Below the pieces are notes generated by a model that ran no database searches, was not told where the DNA came from, and worked only from the letters and a program-made list of their open reading frames with translations. This document shows positions 8,802 through 20,397 of a DNA stretch of 38,687 nucleotides, one piece after another. The stretch lies in NCBI GenBank assembly GCA_025356815.1, contig JANXQL010000040.1, forward strand, positions 1 through 38,687. The letters are read 5' to 3'. Numbering within the stretch: the first letter of the stretch is position 1; every line of letters begins with the position of its first letter. The DNA is from Pseudomonadota bacterium (GTDB lineage Bacteria; Pseudomonadota; Gammaproteobacteria; Steroidobacterales; Steroidobacteraceae). Position numbers and translations under genes: made by a program.

Positions 8802-10531
8802 AGGGGCTGCCGCTGGCGCGGCTGCTGTGGCTGCTGCTGCCGGTACTGTGGGTCGGCCTGTTCGCCCGCGTCTACTACACGCCCGACGAGCCGCGCGAGG
8901 CGAGCCTCGTCATCGCCATGGCCACGCAGGCCGACAAGTCGCTGCCGGAACTCGCCGGTCGTCCTTTCGCCGAGAAGCCGCCGCTGCTGTACTGGCTGGG
9001 TGGCGGTGCGGTCGCGGCACTGGGTGCGTCAGCGGGCGTCACGCGCCTGCCGAACCTGCTCTACGCGCTCCTGGCGCTGGGCTCGATCGCCGCGCTCGCC
9101 ACCCGCGCCGCGGGACGCGCCGCGGGCTTCGCTGCCGGCGTCGCGGTGGTCACGATGCTGCAGCTGTATCAAGGGCTGATCTGGCTCGCGACCGACGCGC
9201 CGTTGATCGGCGGCGTCGCGCTCGCACTGTACGGCGCGCATCGCGGCCTGGTGGCGCGCGAGTCCCCTGATCGCGTGCGCGGCTACCTTGCGTTGTATGC
9301 GGGGCTCGCGCTCGCGTTCTTCGCCAAGGGATTCGCCGGCTGGATGGTGCCGGTGTTCGCGATGCTGACCGTCCTCGTCAGTGAACGGCGCTGGCGCGAG
9401 ATGGTCCGCCCCGCGCTGTGGGCCGGCCTGCCACTGCTCGCGCTCGCGATCCTCGCCTGGGTCTGGGCGGTGTCACGTCGCCCCGGCGGGCCCGAGGCCC
9501 TGCGGGTGCTGTTCTGGTACAACCTCGTCGGCCGCGTCGTCGCGATCGATGCGCCGCAGGCACACGCGTACTCGACCGGGCACGCGAACTCGCCGGCGAA
9601 GTACCTGCTCGAACTGCCGTTGTACCTGCTGCCGTGGACGTTTGTCGCGCTGGCCGCGGTTCGGCGGGCGCTGACGCGCCTGCGTGCCGCGGACGGCACC
9701 GCGTGGCGCCTGGCCGCCGGCGCGATCGTGCCGGCGACGATCCTGCTGTCGTTCGCGGCCACCGCGCGCGGGGTCTACTACACGCCACCGCTGCTCGGGT
9801 TCGCCCTGTTGCTGGGCCTGTACGTCGCGGATCTGCAACGTGCCGGACCGGACCGGCTGGACCGGCTGGCCTTCAGGCTAACGGCGATGGCGATGGTGGT
9901 GCTCGCGCTCACCCTGGGCATGCTCGCGGCGGCCGCGTGCTGGGCGCCGGCCGGGCGTGGCGTGTTCGAGTGGTTCTCCGGCGGTGTCGCGCTCGGTGCC
10001 GCGGTGGCGGCGATCGTGTTCGCGCTGCGCGCGGTCACGCCCACGGCGTTCGATCTGCCGCGCCTGGCGCTGGCAATGGTGCTGATCCTGACGCTGGTGC
10101 TTGGGCCGCTGTACCTGCGCCTGAATGGCTGGCTGAGCCTCGAGGACACGGCGATGCGCATTCGCGGCGTGGCGGGGAATGCGGGACTGGTGCTGCTGCA
10201 GCCGGACGAGACGACGGTCGCGCTGTCGCACCTCTACCTGCCGCGCGAGCGGACCCTGGGTAGCCTCGAGGGTGGAGCGGAGGAGGCCGCGGCCGGCCGC
10301 GCCGCGGTCGAGCAGGGCGCACGGCTGGTGTGGCTGGTCCCCGATCACGTGCGCTGGGACGCCAAGCGCTGGCTGGGCTACCTCGGCTACTCGAAGGCCT
10401 TGCCGGTGCAGGCGCCGGTGACGCTGCCTAAAGGTTACGGCAGTCTGCGGATCGTAGGACTCGTCGAGCGCGCGGGTGGCCGGACCTACGCGGTGCTCGC
10501 GGCGCGCGGCGCAGCGGACGACCGCCGCTGA
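8798..10531 (+). CDS. ArnT-like membrane glycosyltransferase (GT39/GT83 type)
   Basis: 577 residues, GTG start overlapping the orn stop. A first membrane segment (about 7-24) is followed by the acidic loop [10 protein letters not shown] and the [10 protein letters not shown] motif, the order seen in GT-C polyprenyl-phosphate glycosyltransferases of the ArnT and protein O-mannosyl group. About ten further membrane segments alternate with arginine-rich loops; the C-terminal 130 residues are soluble and periplasmic in the family. ArnT adds 4-amino-4-deoxy-L-arabinose to lipid A, but many relatives use other lipid-linked sugars and no arn genes are nearby. It likely decorates an envelope glycolipid or protein; donor and acceptor are unknown. 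Confidence 0.8.
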   Translation: MKGLPLARLLWLLLPVLWVGLFARVYYTPDEPREASLVIAMATQADKSLPELAGRPFAEKPPLLYWLGGGAVAALGASAGVTRLPNLLYALLALGSIAALATRAAGRAAGFAAGVAVVTMLQLYQGLIWLATDAPLIGGVALALYGAHRGLVARESPDRVRGYLALYAGLALAFFAKGFAGWMVPVFAMLTVLVSERRWREMVRPALWAGLPLLALAILAWVWAVSRRPGGPEALRVLFWYNLVGRVVAIDAPQAHAYSTGHANSPAKYLLELPLYLLPWTFVALAAVRRALTRLRAADGTAWRLAAGAIVPATILLSFAATARGVYYTPPLLGFALLLGLYVADLQRAGPDRLDRLAFRLTAMAMVVLALTLGMLAAAACWAPAGRGVFEWFSGGVALGAAVAAIVFALRAVTPTAFDLPRLALAMVLILTLVLGPLYLRLNGWLSLEDTAMRIRGVAGNAGLVLLQPDETTVALSHLYLPRERTLGSLEGGAEEAAAGRAAVEQGARLVWLVPDHVRWDAKRWLGYLGYSKALPVQAPVTLPKGYGSLRIVGLVERAGGRTYAVLAARGAADDRR

Positions 10532-10623
10532 CGCGGCGCGCGGCCGCGGGCCGGCGGTGGCAGATTTGACTGGCGAATCTGGCGTTGGCAAGGCCCCGCG
10601 CGGGCGGACCAGGGGGGTACAGG

Positions 10624-11010
10624 ATGGACGAGACGACGAACGTGGTTCACCGCGGCGGCTGTCATTGCGGACGTGTCGCGTTCGAGGTCGAGGCGCCTGA
10701 GCGCCTGTCGGTGCTGGAGTGCAACTGCTCGATCTGCCGCATGACCGGCTACCTGCACCTGATCGTGCCGCGCGAGAGGTTCCGGCTGCTGCAGGGCGAG
10801 GGCGAGCTGGCCGAGTACCGCTTCGGCACCGGCGCGGCGCGTCATTATTTCTGCCGGCACTGCGGCATCAAGTCATTCTACGTGCCGCGCTCGCACCCCG
10901 ACTCGATCAGCGTGCACGCGCGCTGCCTGCAGCCTGGCACGGTGAGCGCCCTCGAGATAAGGCCGTTCGACGGGGCCAACTGGGAGCTGGCGCGGGCCGC
11001 GCTGGGCTGA
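10624..11010 (+). CDS. GFA (Mss4-like fold) zinc protein
   Basis: 128 residues from the ATG at 10624, which has a purine-rich AGGGGGG about six bases upstream; the frame extends 39 bases further but without a better site. Zinc ligands are clear: CHCG (Cys13, Cys15), CNCSIC (Cys33, Cys35, Cys38) and CRHCG (Cys77, Cys80), the full GFA pattern. The family is named for glutathione-dependent formaldehyde activation, but most single-domain members have no proven reaction. No formaldehyde genes are near. It converges on ppsA. Confidence 0.88.
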   Translation: MDETTNVVHRGGCHCGRVAFEVEAPERLSVLECNCSICRMTGYLHLIVPRERFRLLQGEGELAEYRFGTGAARHYFCRHCGIKSFYVPRSHPDSISVHARCLQPGTVSALEIRPFDGANWELARAALG

Positions 11011-11017
11011 CGGGCAT

Positions 11018-11036
11018 GCGCAGCCGGGCGCTGCGC
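11018..11036. terminator. Hairpin between converging GFA and ppsA genes
   Basis: GCGCAGC (11018-11024) and GCTGCGC (11030-11036) form a 7-bp stem with a 5-base loop in the 46-base gap between two gene ends. There is no T-run, so it would be a weak or factor-assisted terminator serving both directions. Confidence 0.35.
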
Positions 11037-11056
11037 GCCTACCCGGCCGCGCCGGC

Positions 11057-13426
<2,370 letters not shown>

Positions 13427-13460
13427 GCGTGCGTCCTTGGGTGGGGCCGTGCGAATTGTG

Positions 13461-13504
13461 CCGGATCCGGATGAATCCGTCAGTCCAGCCGGCTTTTTGG
13501 ACTG
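13461..13504. repeat. Inverted repeats in the ppsA-ppsR intergenic region
   Basis: Two separate palindromes: the perfect 10-mer CCGGATCCGG (13461-13470), and CAGTCCA (13481-13487) facing TGGACTG (13498-13504) with a 10-base loop. They lie 35-78 bases upstream of the ppsA start and 66-109 upstream of ppsR. They could be operator sites or an RNA hairpin; the sequence does not say which. Confidence 0.35.
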
Positions 13505-13569
13505 GCGCCGGCGGCAGGCGGGCGTCGTCGGGCTACACTGGGGACCCGTAGGCCGCTGCAGGCTCGCCC

Positions 13570-14394
13570 GTGTCGCAACGCACCGTCTTCTTCGTGTCGG
13601 ACCAGACCGGGGTCACCGCCGAGACCATGGGGCACAGCTTGCTGACCCAGTTCGAGGGGCTGAGCTTTCGCACCGTGACGCTGCCGTTCATCTCCTCGGT
13701 GGCGCGGGCGGTCGAGGCGCGCGAGCAGATCAATGCCGCGACCGCGGCCGACGGCTTGCCGGCGATCGTCTTCAGCACGCTGATCCAGGAAGACCTGCGC
13801 GACGAGGTAAAGGCGTCGACCGCGGTGTTCCTGGACTTTTTCGACGCCTTCCTCGGCGCCCTCGAATCCGCCCTGGGCGTCCTCAGCTCGCACGCAGCCG
13901 GGCGCGCGCACGGCATGGCCAACGCGGAGGTCTACGCCGCGCGCATCAACGCGACCAACTTCGCGCTCGCCAACGACGACGGCGGGCACACGCGCGACTA
14001 CGACAAGGCCGACGTGATCCTCGTCGGCGTGTCGCGCTCCGGAAAGACACCGACTTGCCTGTATATGGCGCTGCAGTACGGCGTGCACGCGGCCAATTAC
14101 CCGCTGACCGAAGACGACCTGGAGTCCGTACGCCTGCCGTCGATACTCGCGACGCATCGGCAGAAGCTCTACGGCCTGACGATCGAGCCGGAGCGGCTGC
14201 GGCAGATCCGCAACGAGCGCCGCCCCGATAGTCGCTACGCGTCTGCGCAGCAGGTCGCCTTCGAAGTGCGCCAGGCGGAGGCGCTGTTCCGGCGGATGTC
14301 GATCCCGTTCCTCGACACCACCCACTGCTCGGTCGAGGAGATTGGCAGCCGTATCGTGCACTCCGCCGGCATTCAGCGCCGCCTTCACCCGTGA
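13570..14394 (+). CDS. ppsR: PEP synthase regulatory protein (kinase/pyrophosphorylase)
   Basis: 274 residues, GTG start. This DUF299 protein inactivates PpsA by ADP-dependent phosphorylation of a threonine next to the catalytic histidine and reactivates it by phosphate-dependent dephosphorylation. The P-loop is [10 protein letters not shown] (153-162), and the N-terminus [19 protein letters not shown] is typical of the family. The target site is present in the neighbouring PpsA (RTCH). The pair is divergent here, as is common in Proteobacteria. Confidence 0.95.
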   Translation: MSQRTVFFVSDQTGVTAETMGHSLLTQFEGLSFRTVTLPFISSVARAVEAREQINAATAADGLPAIVFSTLIQEDLRDEVKASTAVFLDFFDAFLGALESALGVLSSHAAGRAHGMANAEVYAARINATNFALANDDGGHTRDYDKADVILVGVSRSGKTPTCLYMALQYGVHAANYPLTEDDLESVRLPSILATHRQKLYGLTIEPERLRQIRNERRPDSRYASAQQVAFEVRQAEALFRRMSIPFLDTTHCSVEEIGSRIVHSAGIQRRLHP

Positions 14395-14484
14395 GGCGTC
14401 GTGTGATGCAGTTCTGCTCCCACGCCGCGGGAGCGTGCGTCGGTTCGCATTCGCCACCGGTGTGCCGGGACCGAAAAAGCCCTG

Positions 14485-14493
14485 TGATATATT
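14485..14493 (+). promoter_or_regulatory. Extended -10 element before the DUF1249 gene
   Basis: TGATATATT is an extended -10 box ending six bases before the ATG at 14500. A start of transcription seven bases downstream would fall on the A of that ATG. There is no Shine-Dalgarno sequence, so leaderless translation is likely. Confidence 0.5.
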
Positions 14494-14499
14494 CCGGCC

Positions 14500-14952
14500 A
14501 TGCTCGGTGACCAACTCTGCGCCGTCTCGTGGCGTGCCCGACCCGGCAGCTTCGTCGGGCTGATGACGCTGTACGAGAGCAACTTCATCCGCCTCGGCTG
14601 GCTGGCGGGTGACCTGCGCGCGCTCAACGGCTCGCTGCACTCGCGCCCGGTGGCCGACTGCGAGCTGCGGCTGGACGTGCTGGAGCGAGGCCCGTACACC
14701 ACGATGCTGCAGCTGACCTATGCCTTCGGCGGCGGTGACGAGTTTCCCGATGCGCCCGACCTCGCGGTGCGGATCTACCACGATGCGCGCGTGGCCGAGG
14801 CGCATGGCGTTGCCGCCAGCGCCGGCCGTGGGACGTCCCGCCCGGTCGACGGCGACGGGCTCGACGCGCGCTGGTCGCGCAACGTCATGCTGAACAAGTG
14901 GCTGGAATACTGCGTCGACCGCGGCCACCGCTTCGGTGCCGCCGCGCCCTGA
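14500..14952 (+). CDS. DUF1249 (YqiB-like) protein
   Basis: 150 residues. The core matches the family: a first helix SFVGLMTLYESNFIRLGWL, a beta stretch ending in TTMLQLTY, the conserved PDLAVRIYHDARVAEA and a closing NKWLEYCVDRGH. Compared with E. coli YqiB there are about a dozen extra residues at the N-terminus and a glycine/serine-rich insert after VAEA. The function of the family is unknown. The ATG at 14500 is chosen because the only other in-frame ATG (14563) would cut into the conserved first helix. It precedes the coiled-coil gene by 7-28 bases on the same strand. Confidence 0.85.
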   Translation: MLGDQLCAVSWRARPGSFVGLMTLYESNFIRLGWLAGDLRALNGSLHSRPVADCELRLDVLERGPYTTMLQLTYAFGGGDEFPDAPDLAVRIYHDARVAEAHGVAASAGRGTSRPVDGDGLDARWSRNVMLNKWLEYCVDRGHRFGAAAP

Positions 14953-14980
14953 GGGCCGCGTGACGCGCAGAGATGCCAGC

Positions 14981-16030
14981 ATGACACTCGGCGACAAGAT
15001 CTCGGCCCTCGCGCAGCCCCTGCTGGGCGGCAGCCGGCGTCCATCCGAGGAGCAGGAGCGACTGCTCAAGCTCTACTGGAACCGCGCCGAGCTCAAGAAG
15101 GAGCTCGCCAATCTCGATGACGACCTCTACCAGCTCGGCGACAAGCTCAAGCAGCAGACCGCCGCGACGCAACGCGCTCGCGACGAGCTCGAGTCGCTCG
15201 AGACTCTGCTCGGCAACCCCGAGCTCGGCTTCGGGGTGCTCGCCCACTACCAGCTGCGCGGCCTGTGGCGCGCCTGCTACTTGCAGCTGGCGCAGTTCGT
15301 ATCGGAGCTCAAGCGTCAGCAGGAGGATCGCGAGCGCAAGCGGCAGCTGGTGCAGTTCCACGAGGAGCGCAAGGCGCGCCTGGAGCTCGCCGCAGAGCGC
15401 CTGGCCGAGGCCAACCAGACGCTCGAGGCGGAGCTGCAGGCGGAGGGGGCGCTGAAGGCGCGCCTGGCCGCGTCACAGGGTCTGTGGCACTACTTCCGGC
15501 GACGTGCGCTGCAGGAGGGGGCGACCCGGCAGGCAGCTCAGGTCGGCGCGGCGCGGCGGGCGCTCGAGGATCTCAAGCAGGCCAAGCGGACGATCGAGAA
15601 GGAACCGTGGCCGGAGTTCGTTGGTCTGTCCCTCGACGGCCAGCGGGCGATCAACGGTGCGCTGATCGGCTATGCGCAGCTGCTGTACGTGCAGCTCGCG
15701 GAACTGGGGCTTGCGCAGCGTGCGCGCGTCGCGCGCCTGGGCACGATCCAGGAGACCCACTACGGATCTCGGGCCGAGTGCGAGGCGCTGATGGCCGAGA
15801 TCACCGCCGCTATCGCAGCAGTCAAGGCGCGCCGTGACGTCTCCGAAGAGCTCAAGGCTCGCGCGGAACTCATCCACGCTGCCGCCGCCTACCGTCATCC
15901 GGCGGACTCGACTCCCCAGGACCGCTCGCTGCCGTCAGCGTACGCGTACCTGGGCGGGGTTGTGCCGGTGCGGGAGGCCAACGTACTGGCCGAGGACTAC
16001 TGGGACCTGCACCAGCTGCTGCTCGGCTGA
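14981..16030 (+). CDS. Uncharacterized coiled-coil protein
   Basis: 349 residues from ATG 14981. A GTG at 14960 with GAGG five bases upstream is an equally good start and would add seven residues. I do not recognise the family. Two long charged coiled-coil regions are seen, about residues 20-75 (EEQERLLKLYWNRAEL onward) and 110-215, rich in Glu, Arg, Leu and Gln. There is no signal peptide or membrane segment. The last 60 residues are different, with YAYLGGVVPVREANVLAEDYW, perhaps a small globular end. It follows DUF1249 closely and probably shares its transcript, and converges on prc with 25 bases between. A cytoplasmic scaffold or filament-like role is only a guess. Confidence 0.7.
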   Translation: MTLGDKISALAQPLLGGSRRPSEEQERLLKLYWNRAELKKELANLDDDLYQLGDKLKQQTAATQRARDELESLETLLGNPELGFGVLAHYQLRGLWRACYLQLAQFVSELKRQQEDRERKRQLVQFHEERKARLELAAERLAEANQTLEAELQAEGALKARLAASQGLWHYFRRRALQEGATRQAAQVGAARRALEDLKQAKRTIEKEPWPEFVGLSLDGQRAINGALIGYAQLLYVQLAELGLAQRARVARLGTIQETHYGSRAECEALMAEITAAIAAVKARRDVSEELKARAELIHAAAAYRHPADSTPQDRSLPSAYAYLGGVVPVREANVLAEDYWDLHQLLLG

Positions 16031-16055
16031 CGGTCGATGCCGGCGCTGGTGGGTC

Positions 16056-18230
16056 TTAGCGACGTCCGCGGCCCGCGCTCGGTGCCTGCGACACGCGCGT
16101 CGGCGCAGGTGGCAGGAGCTGCTGCTCCAGGTCGGTGACGATCTGCGCGGTCTCCGCGAGATTGGCATCCGGCTCATCGTCGGCCTTCAGTTCCTCGAGC
16201 GACTTCAGCGGCACCTGCGTGTGCGCCGTCCGGCGGGTGTTGATTCTCTCCAGGCGTTCGGCGTCGAGGCGTTCGCGCTCCGCCTTGCGAGCCACCATGT
16301 TCAGCGACACCGTCTTGGCGAGTCGCATCTTCTCCACCGCATCGGCGTCGCCAACCAGCGCCTTGAGGTCGGGGTCGGTCTGCATCCGCTCGGCATGCGC
16401 GCGGTTGACCGGGTCGATCGCGCTGCGCAGCGCCTGCTCGGCGGTGAACTGGACCGAACGGATCTGGTCCCATGGCAGCGCGCTGTCGCGCGTCGACTCG
16501 CCGACTTCGGCGGTGCTGATCATCGACGGCAGTGCGATCTCGGGCATCACGCCGCGGTTCTGCACGCTGTCACCGGTGATCCGGTAGTACTTGCCCATGG
16601 TGACGGTCAGCTGGCCGTAGCCTGCGTTCGCGCCAAGTGCCCAGCGATCGAGCGGATACAGGTTCTGTACCGTGCCCTTGCCATAGGTCTGCTGGCCGAC
16701 GATCAGACCGCGGCCATAGTCCTGGATCGCTGCCGAGAAGATTTCCGACGCCGATGCGCTGGAGCGGTCCACCAGCACGACCAGCGGGCCGTCCCAGACC
16801 TGGTCCGGCTCTGGGTCGTCGAGCACCTCGATGCGGCCGCTCGCCTCACGCAGCTGCACGACCGGACCCTTGTGGATGAACAGGCCCACAAGGCCGGTGG
16901 CCTCCGACAGGTGTCCACCGCCGTTGCCACGCAGGTCCATGATCAGCCCGTCGACCTTCTCGGCCTTGAGCTCGCCGATCAGGCGCGCGACGTCGCGTGT
17001 CGTGCTGCGATAGTCCTTCTCGCCGCCGACCTTCGCCTCGTAGTCCTGATAGAAGCTGGGCACGTCGATGACGCCGATCTTGAACGTGCGTCCGCCGCGC
17101 GTGACCATCTGGGTCGGCTTGCGTTGTGCCGCCTGCGCCTCCAACGTGACCTTGTTGCGCATGAATTCGAGCACCGGCTCCTTGGCGCCAGGGGTCGCGC
17201 CAGCCGGCAGCACCTGCAGGCGGACCAGCGTTCCGGCGGGTCCTCGAATCAGCTGCACCACGTCGTCCAGGCGCCAGCCGACCACGTCGACGAACTCGCT
17301 GTTCTTGCCCTGCCCGACGCCGGTGATGCGATCGTTGGCCTTGATCTGACCGCTGACGGCCGCCGGGCCGCCCGGAATCACGTTCATGATCGTCACGTGA
17401 TCATCGATCAGCTGCAGCGTCGCGCCGATGCCGACGTAGGACAGCTTCATCGCGATGTTGTATTCCTCGCTGGCGCGCGGCGAGAAGTAGTTCGAGTGCG
17501 GGTCGTAGACGTGCGCATAGGCGTTCATGAAGTTCTCGAACACGTCGTCGCTCGACACCTGGTCGATGCGCTTGAGGACGCGCTCGTAGCGCTTCTTGAG
17601 GACGTCGCGCGCCTCCACCCAGGTCTTGTTGGCGAGCATCAGTGACAGCGCGTCGTTCTTCACGCGCTTGCGCCACAGGTCGTCGAGCTCCGCCTGCGTC
17701 GCGATCCACGGCGCCTTGGCGCGGTCGTAGGCAAGGCTCTCGTCGAGCGTGAAGTCCGGCTCCTTCTCGAGCTCGGTGATCGCGCGGCCGATCTGGGCGC
17801 GGTTGCGCTGCTGGAAGCGGGCGAAGATCACGAACGCCGGCTCGACGTTGCCGGTGCGGATCGCCTCGCCGAGCTTGTAGCGGTACTGCTCGAGCTCGGT
17901 GATGTCGCCGGCGAGGAAGTAGCTGCGGCCGCCATCGAGCGACTCGAGGTAGCGGTCGAACACCTGCGACGACATCTTGTCGTCGAGGACGGTCTGCCGG
18001 TAATGGGATCGTTCGATGACCTCGCCGACGAGGCGCGCGACCTTGCGATGCCGGTCGGTGGGCGAGATGGTGGCCGTCGCGGTCGGATGGGCCGCGGGAA
18101 CGGCCGCCGGGCGGTTGCCGGAGGACCCCGTGAACAGGAAGCCGAGGACGGCGAGGGCGGGCAGCAGCAGGGCCAGGCGCAGGCCGAGGCCGGCCCGCGG
18201 GCGCGACGGGGAATTCTGGGGATCGTTCAT
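16056..18230 (-). CDS. prc: Carboxy-terminal processing (tail-specific) protease Prc
   Basis: 724 residues, close to the roughly 680 of E. coli Prc. It degrades periplasmic proteins from their C-termini, including peptidoglycan hydrolases brought by NlpI. A membrane anchor or signal lies at 15-35, the N-terminal helical domain at about 55-245, the PDZ domain at about 260-345, and the S41 core follows with the Ser493/Lys518 dyad in SASASE and TYGKGTVQ. The C-terminal domain (DUF3340-like) ends in a proline/arginine tail. No clear Shine-Dalgarno sequence precedes the ATG. It diverges from a small membrane protein gene. Confidence 0.94.
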   Translation of the reverse strand: MNDPQNSPSRPRAGLGLRLALLLPALAVLGFLFTGSSGNRPAAVPAAHPTATATISPTDRHRKVARLVGEVIERSHYRQTVLDDKMSSQVFDRYLESLDGGRSYFLAGDITELEQYRYKLGEAIRTGNVEPAFVIFARFQQRNRAQIGRAITELEKEPDFTLDESLAYDRAKAPWIATQAELDDLWRKRVKNDALSLMLANKTWVEARDVLKKRYERVLKRIDQVSSDDVFENFMNAYAHVYDPHSNYFSPRASEEYNIAMKLSYVGIGATLQLIDDHVTIMNVIPGGPAAVSGQIKANDRITGVGQGKNSEFVDVVGWRLDDVVQLIRGPAGTLVRLQVLPAGATPGAKEPVLEFMRNKVTLEAQAAQRKPTQMVTRGGRTFKIGVIDVPSFYQDYEAKVGGEKDYRSTTRDVARLIGELKAEKVDGLIMDLRGNGGGHLSEATGLVGLFIHKGPVVQLREASGRIEVLDDPEPDQVWDGPLVVLVDRSSASASEIFSAAIQDYGRGLIVGQQTYGKGTVQNLYPLDRWALGANAGYGQLTVTMGKYYRITGDSVQNRGVMPEIALPSMISTAEVGESTRDSALPWDQIRSVQFTAEQALRSAIDPVNRAHAERMQTDPDLKALVGDADAVEKMRLAKTVSLNMVARKAERERLDAERLERINTRRTAHTQVPLKSLEELKADDEPDANLAETAQIVTDLEQQLLPPAPTRVSQAPSAGRGRR

Positions 18231-18357
18231 GAGGTTAGACTAGCGGCCGGCAGGGCGCCGGCGGCGCGTCGTGCGTCGCGATTTCGAGGTATTTCATGGT
18301 GTCGAGCGTAGTGAGCGGGGGGATCTGGATCAAGTGCGGTGCCGCACGGGGGCGGTC

Positions 18358-18645
18358 ATGACCCCATTGGCGGTCCTGATCGGCATCATTATGGGGTCCG
18401 CGGTGACGATTTCCATCGGCCTTGCGATGGTTCTGGCCGTGTTCCTGATGATGGGGGGCGAATACCCGGCCCTGAGCCGGGAATATGGCTCGCTGCTGAC
18501 CAGCTTTGGGCTGTTCCTGACGCTTGCATTCATCTCCTCCTACGCCTTCCTCGGGGTGCTGCGCCAGACGCCCTGGCGCTGGTACGCGCAGGCGGCGACG
18601 TGGCTTACGATCGGGCTGCTGACGTTTCACTATTGGCCGAAGTAA
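18358..18645 (+). CDS. Small inner-membrane protein, unknown function
   Basis: 95 residues from the ATG at 18358, which has GGGGG five to ten bases upstream. Three hydrophobic segments (about 4-32, 44-66 and 73-92) with a short polar loop EYPALSREYGS between the first two suggest three membrane passes. No family is recognised. It lies between prc (divergent) and the M28 peptidase (37 bases downstream, same strand). Confidence 0.65.
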   Translation: MTPLAVLIGIIMGSAVTISIGLAMVLAVFLMMGGEYPALSREYGSLLTSFGLFLTLAFISSYAFLGVLRQTPWRWYAQAATWLTIGLLTFHYWPK

Positions 18646-18682
18646 CGATCCTTAAGACCATGACCCGCCTACCGGAGTTCCG

Positions 18683-20326
18683 ATGCGCCTGACTTCCCGG
18701 CTTTACGGCCTGTTCGCCGCGCTGGTGCTGACCGCGGCCGCGCACGCGGCCGCCCCGGAGGCGGCCGCCATCAGCGATGCGGGCTACCGCGCCTCGATCG
18801 CGACCCTGGCCTCGGACGCCTTCGAGGGCCGCAAGCCCGGCCAGTCGGGCGAGCCGAAGACCCTTGACTGGATCGAGGCGCAGTTTCGCCAGATCGGCCT
18901 GCAGCCGGGACCCACCGGTTACCGCCAGGCGGTGCCGCTGGTCGAGATCACGGCGCTGCCGACGGCGGTACTGAAGGTGCGCGGCCGGGACGCCGAATTG
19001 AGCCTCGCCTATGCCGATGACATGGTCGTCTGGACCCGGCGCGTGCAGCCGCAGGCGGAGATCCTGGACAGCCCACTGGTCTTCGTCGGGCACGGCATCA
19101 ATGCGCCGGAGTTCGGCTGGAACGACTATGCCGGCATCGACATGCGCGGCAAGACCGCCGTGATCCTGGTCAATGATCCGGGCTATCGCGACGCGTCGCT
19201 GTTCAAGGGTCGCAAGATGACCTACTACGGCCGCTGGACCTACAAGTTCGAGGAGGCGATGCGCCAGGGCGCGGACGCCGCGCTGATCGTCCACCAGACG
19301 GGCCCTGCCGCCTATGGCTGGGATGTCGTACGCAACAGCAACACCGGCGCGCTGATCGAGGCGGACGCGGCGGACGGCCACGCCGGGCGCATCGCGATCG
19401 AGGGCTGGATGCAGCTGGATGCCGCGCGGCGCATCTTCAAGATGGCGGGCCGCGACTTCGATGCGATGGAGCAGGCCGCCACGCAGAAGGGGTTCCACGC
19501 GGTGCCGCTGGGCGTCAGCGCGAGCGTCGCGGTGCGCAACGCTGTGCGTCGCGCACAGTCGGCGAACGTGGTCGGTGTGCTGCCCGGCGCCCACCACCCG
19601 AAGGAGTACGTCATCTACATGGCGCACTGGGATCATTTCGGCAAGTCGCTCGCAGTCGGTCCGCAGAACGATGCGATCTACAACGGTGCGGTCGACAACG
19701 CCACCGGCATCGCCGCGATCCTCGAGGTCGCGAAGGCCTTCAAGGCCGGTGCCCGGCCCGACCGCTCGGTCGTGTTCCTCGCGGTCACCGCCGAGGAGCA
19801 GGGCCTGCTGGGCTCGGCCTACTATGCGCAGAACCCGCTCTATCCACTCGCGCGCACCGCAGCCGTTGTCAACTTCGATGCGCTCGATCCGGTCGGGCGC
19901 ACGCGTGATGTCGAGGTGCTCGGCTACGGCGCCTCCGAGCTTGAGGGCTACCTGAAGGCGGCCGCGGCCGCCGAGGGGCGCGTGCTGCGTCCGGACAGCC
20001 AGCCGGAGAAGGGCTACTTCTTCCGCTCGGACCACTTCAACTTCGCCAAGGCCGGCGTGCCGTCGGTCTACATCAAGGCCGGCAGCGAGTCGCGCGACCA
20101 TCCGGCCGGCTGGGTCGAGGCCTGGTCGCGCGACTATGTCGCCAACCGCTACCACAAGCCGAGCGACGAGTACGAGGCGAGCTGGGATGTGTCCGGCTCG
20201 CTCGAGGACCTGCGCCTGCTGTACGCCGTCGGTCGTCGCGCCGCCGACGACAGGCACTGGCCGGCGTGGTACGCCGACAGCGAGTTCCGTGCGGCGCGCG
20301 AGGCGAGCCTCAAGGCCGCGCACTGA
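18683..20326 (+). CDS. Exported M28 family aminopeptidase
   Basis: 547 residues with a signal peptide (cleavage near AHA-A, residues 20-24) and GGAG five bases before the ATG. A PA-type insert lies at about 130-230, and the M28 catalytic domain from about 295 has the two-zinc ligand set: His315 and Asp317 (AHWDH), Asp338 (AVDNATG), Glu371/Glu372 (TAEEQG), Asp399 (NFDALD) and a His in YHKPSDE. Such enzymes remove N-terminal residues from peptides in the periplasm or outside the cell. The next gene is also an exported metallopeptidase, so the pair may feed on peptides together. Confidence 0.93.
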   Translation: MRLTSRLYGLFAALVLTAAAHAAAPEAAAISDAGYRASIATLASDAFEGRKPGQSGEPKTLDWIEAQFRQIGLQPGPTGYRQAVPLVEITALPTAVLKVRGRDAELSLAYADDMVVWTRRVQPQAEILDSPLVFVGHGINAPEFGWNDYAGIDMRGKTAVILVNDPGYRDASLFKGRKMTYYGRWTYKFEEAMRQGADAALIVHQTGPAAYGWDVVRNSNTGALIEADAADGHAGRIAIEGWMQLDAARRIFKMAGRDFDAMEQAATQKGFHAVPLGVSASVAVRNAVRRAQSANVVGVLPGAHHPKEYVIYMAHWDHFGKSLAVGPQNDAIYNGAVDNATGIAAILEVAKAFKAGARPDRSVVFLAVTAEEQGLLGSAYYAQNPLYPLARTAAVVNFDALDPVGRTRDVEVLGYGASELEGYLKAAAAAEGRVLRPDSQPEKGYFFRSDHFNFAKAGVPSVYIKAGSESRDHPAGWVEAWSRDYVANRYHKPSDEYEASWDVSGSLEDLRLLYAVGRRAADDRHWPAWYADSEFRAAREASLKAAH

Positions 20327-20397
20327 GTGTAGCCACGACGACGGACCGCAACATCGCCGGTCACGCTGGGAGATACGCGGCCAGAAGGGGGAACGGG

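Noticed and set aside
15834-17645. A 603-codon open frame on the plus strand opposite prc
   Set aside because: It overlaps the whole conserved protease core, has no recognisable domain and has a composition unlike real proteins.
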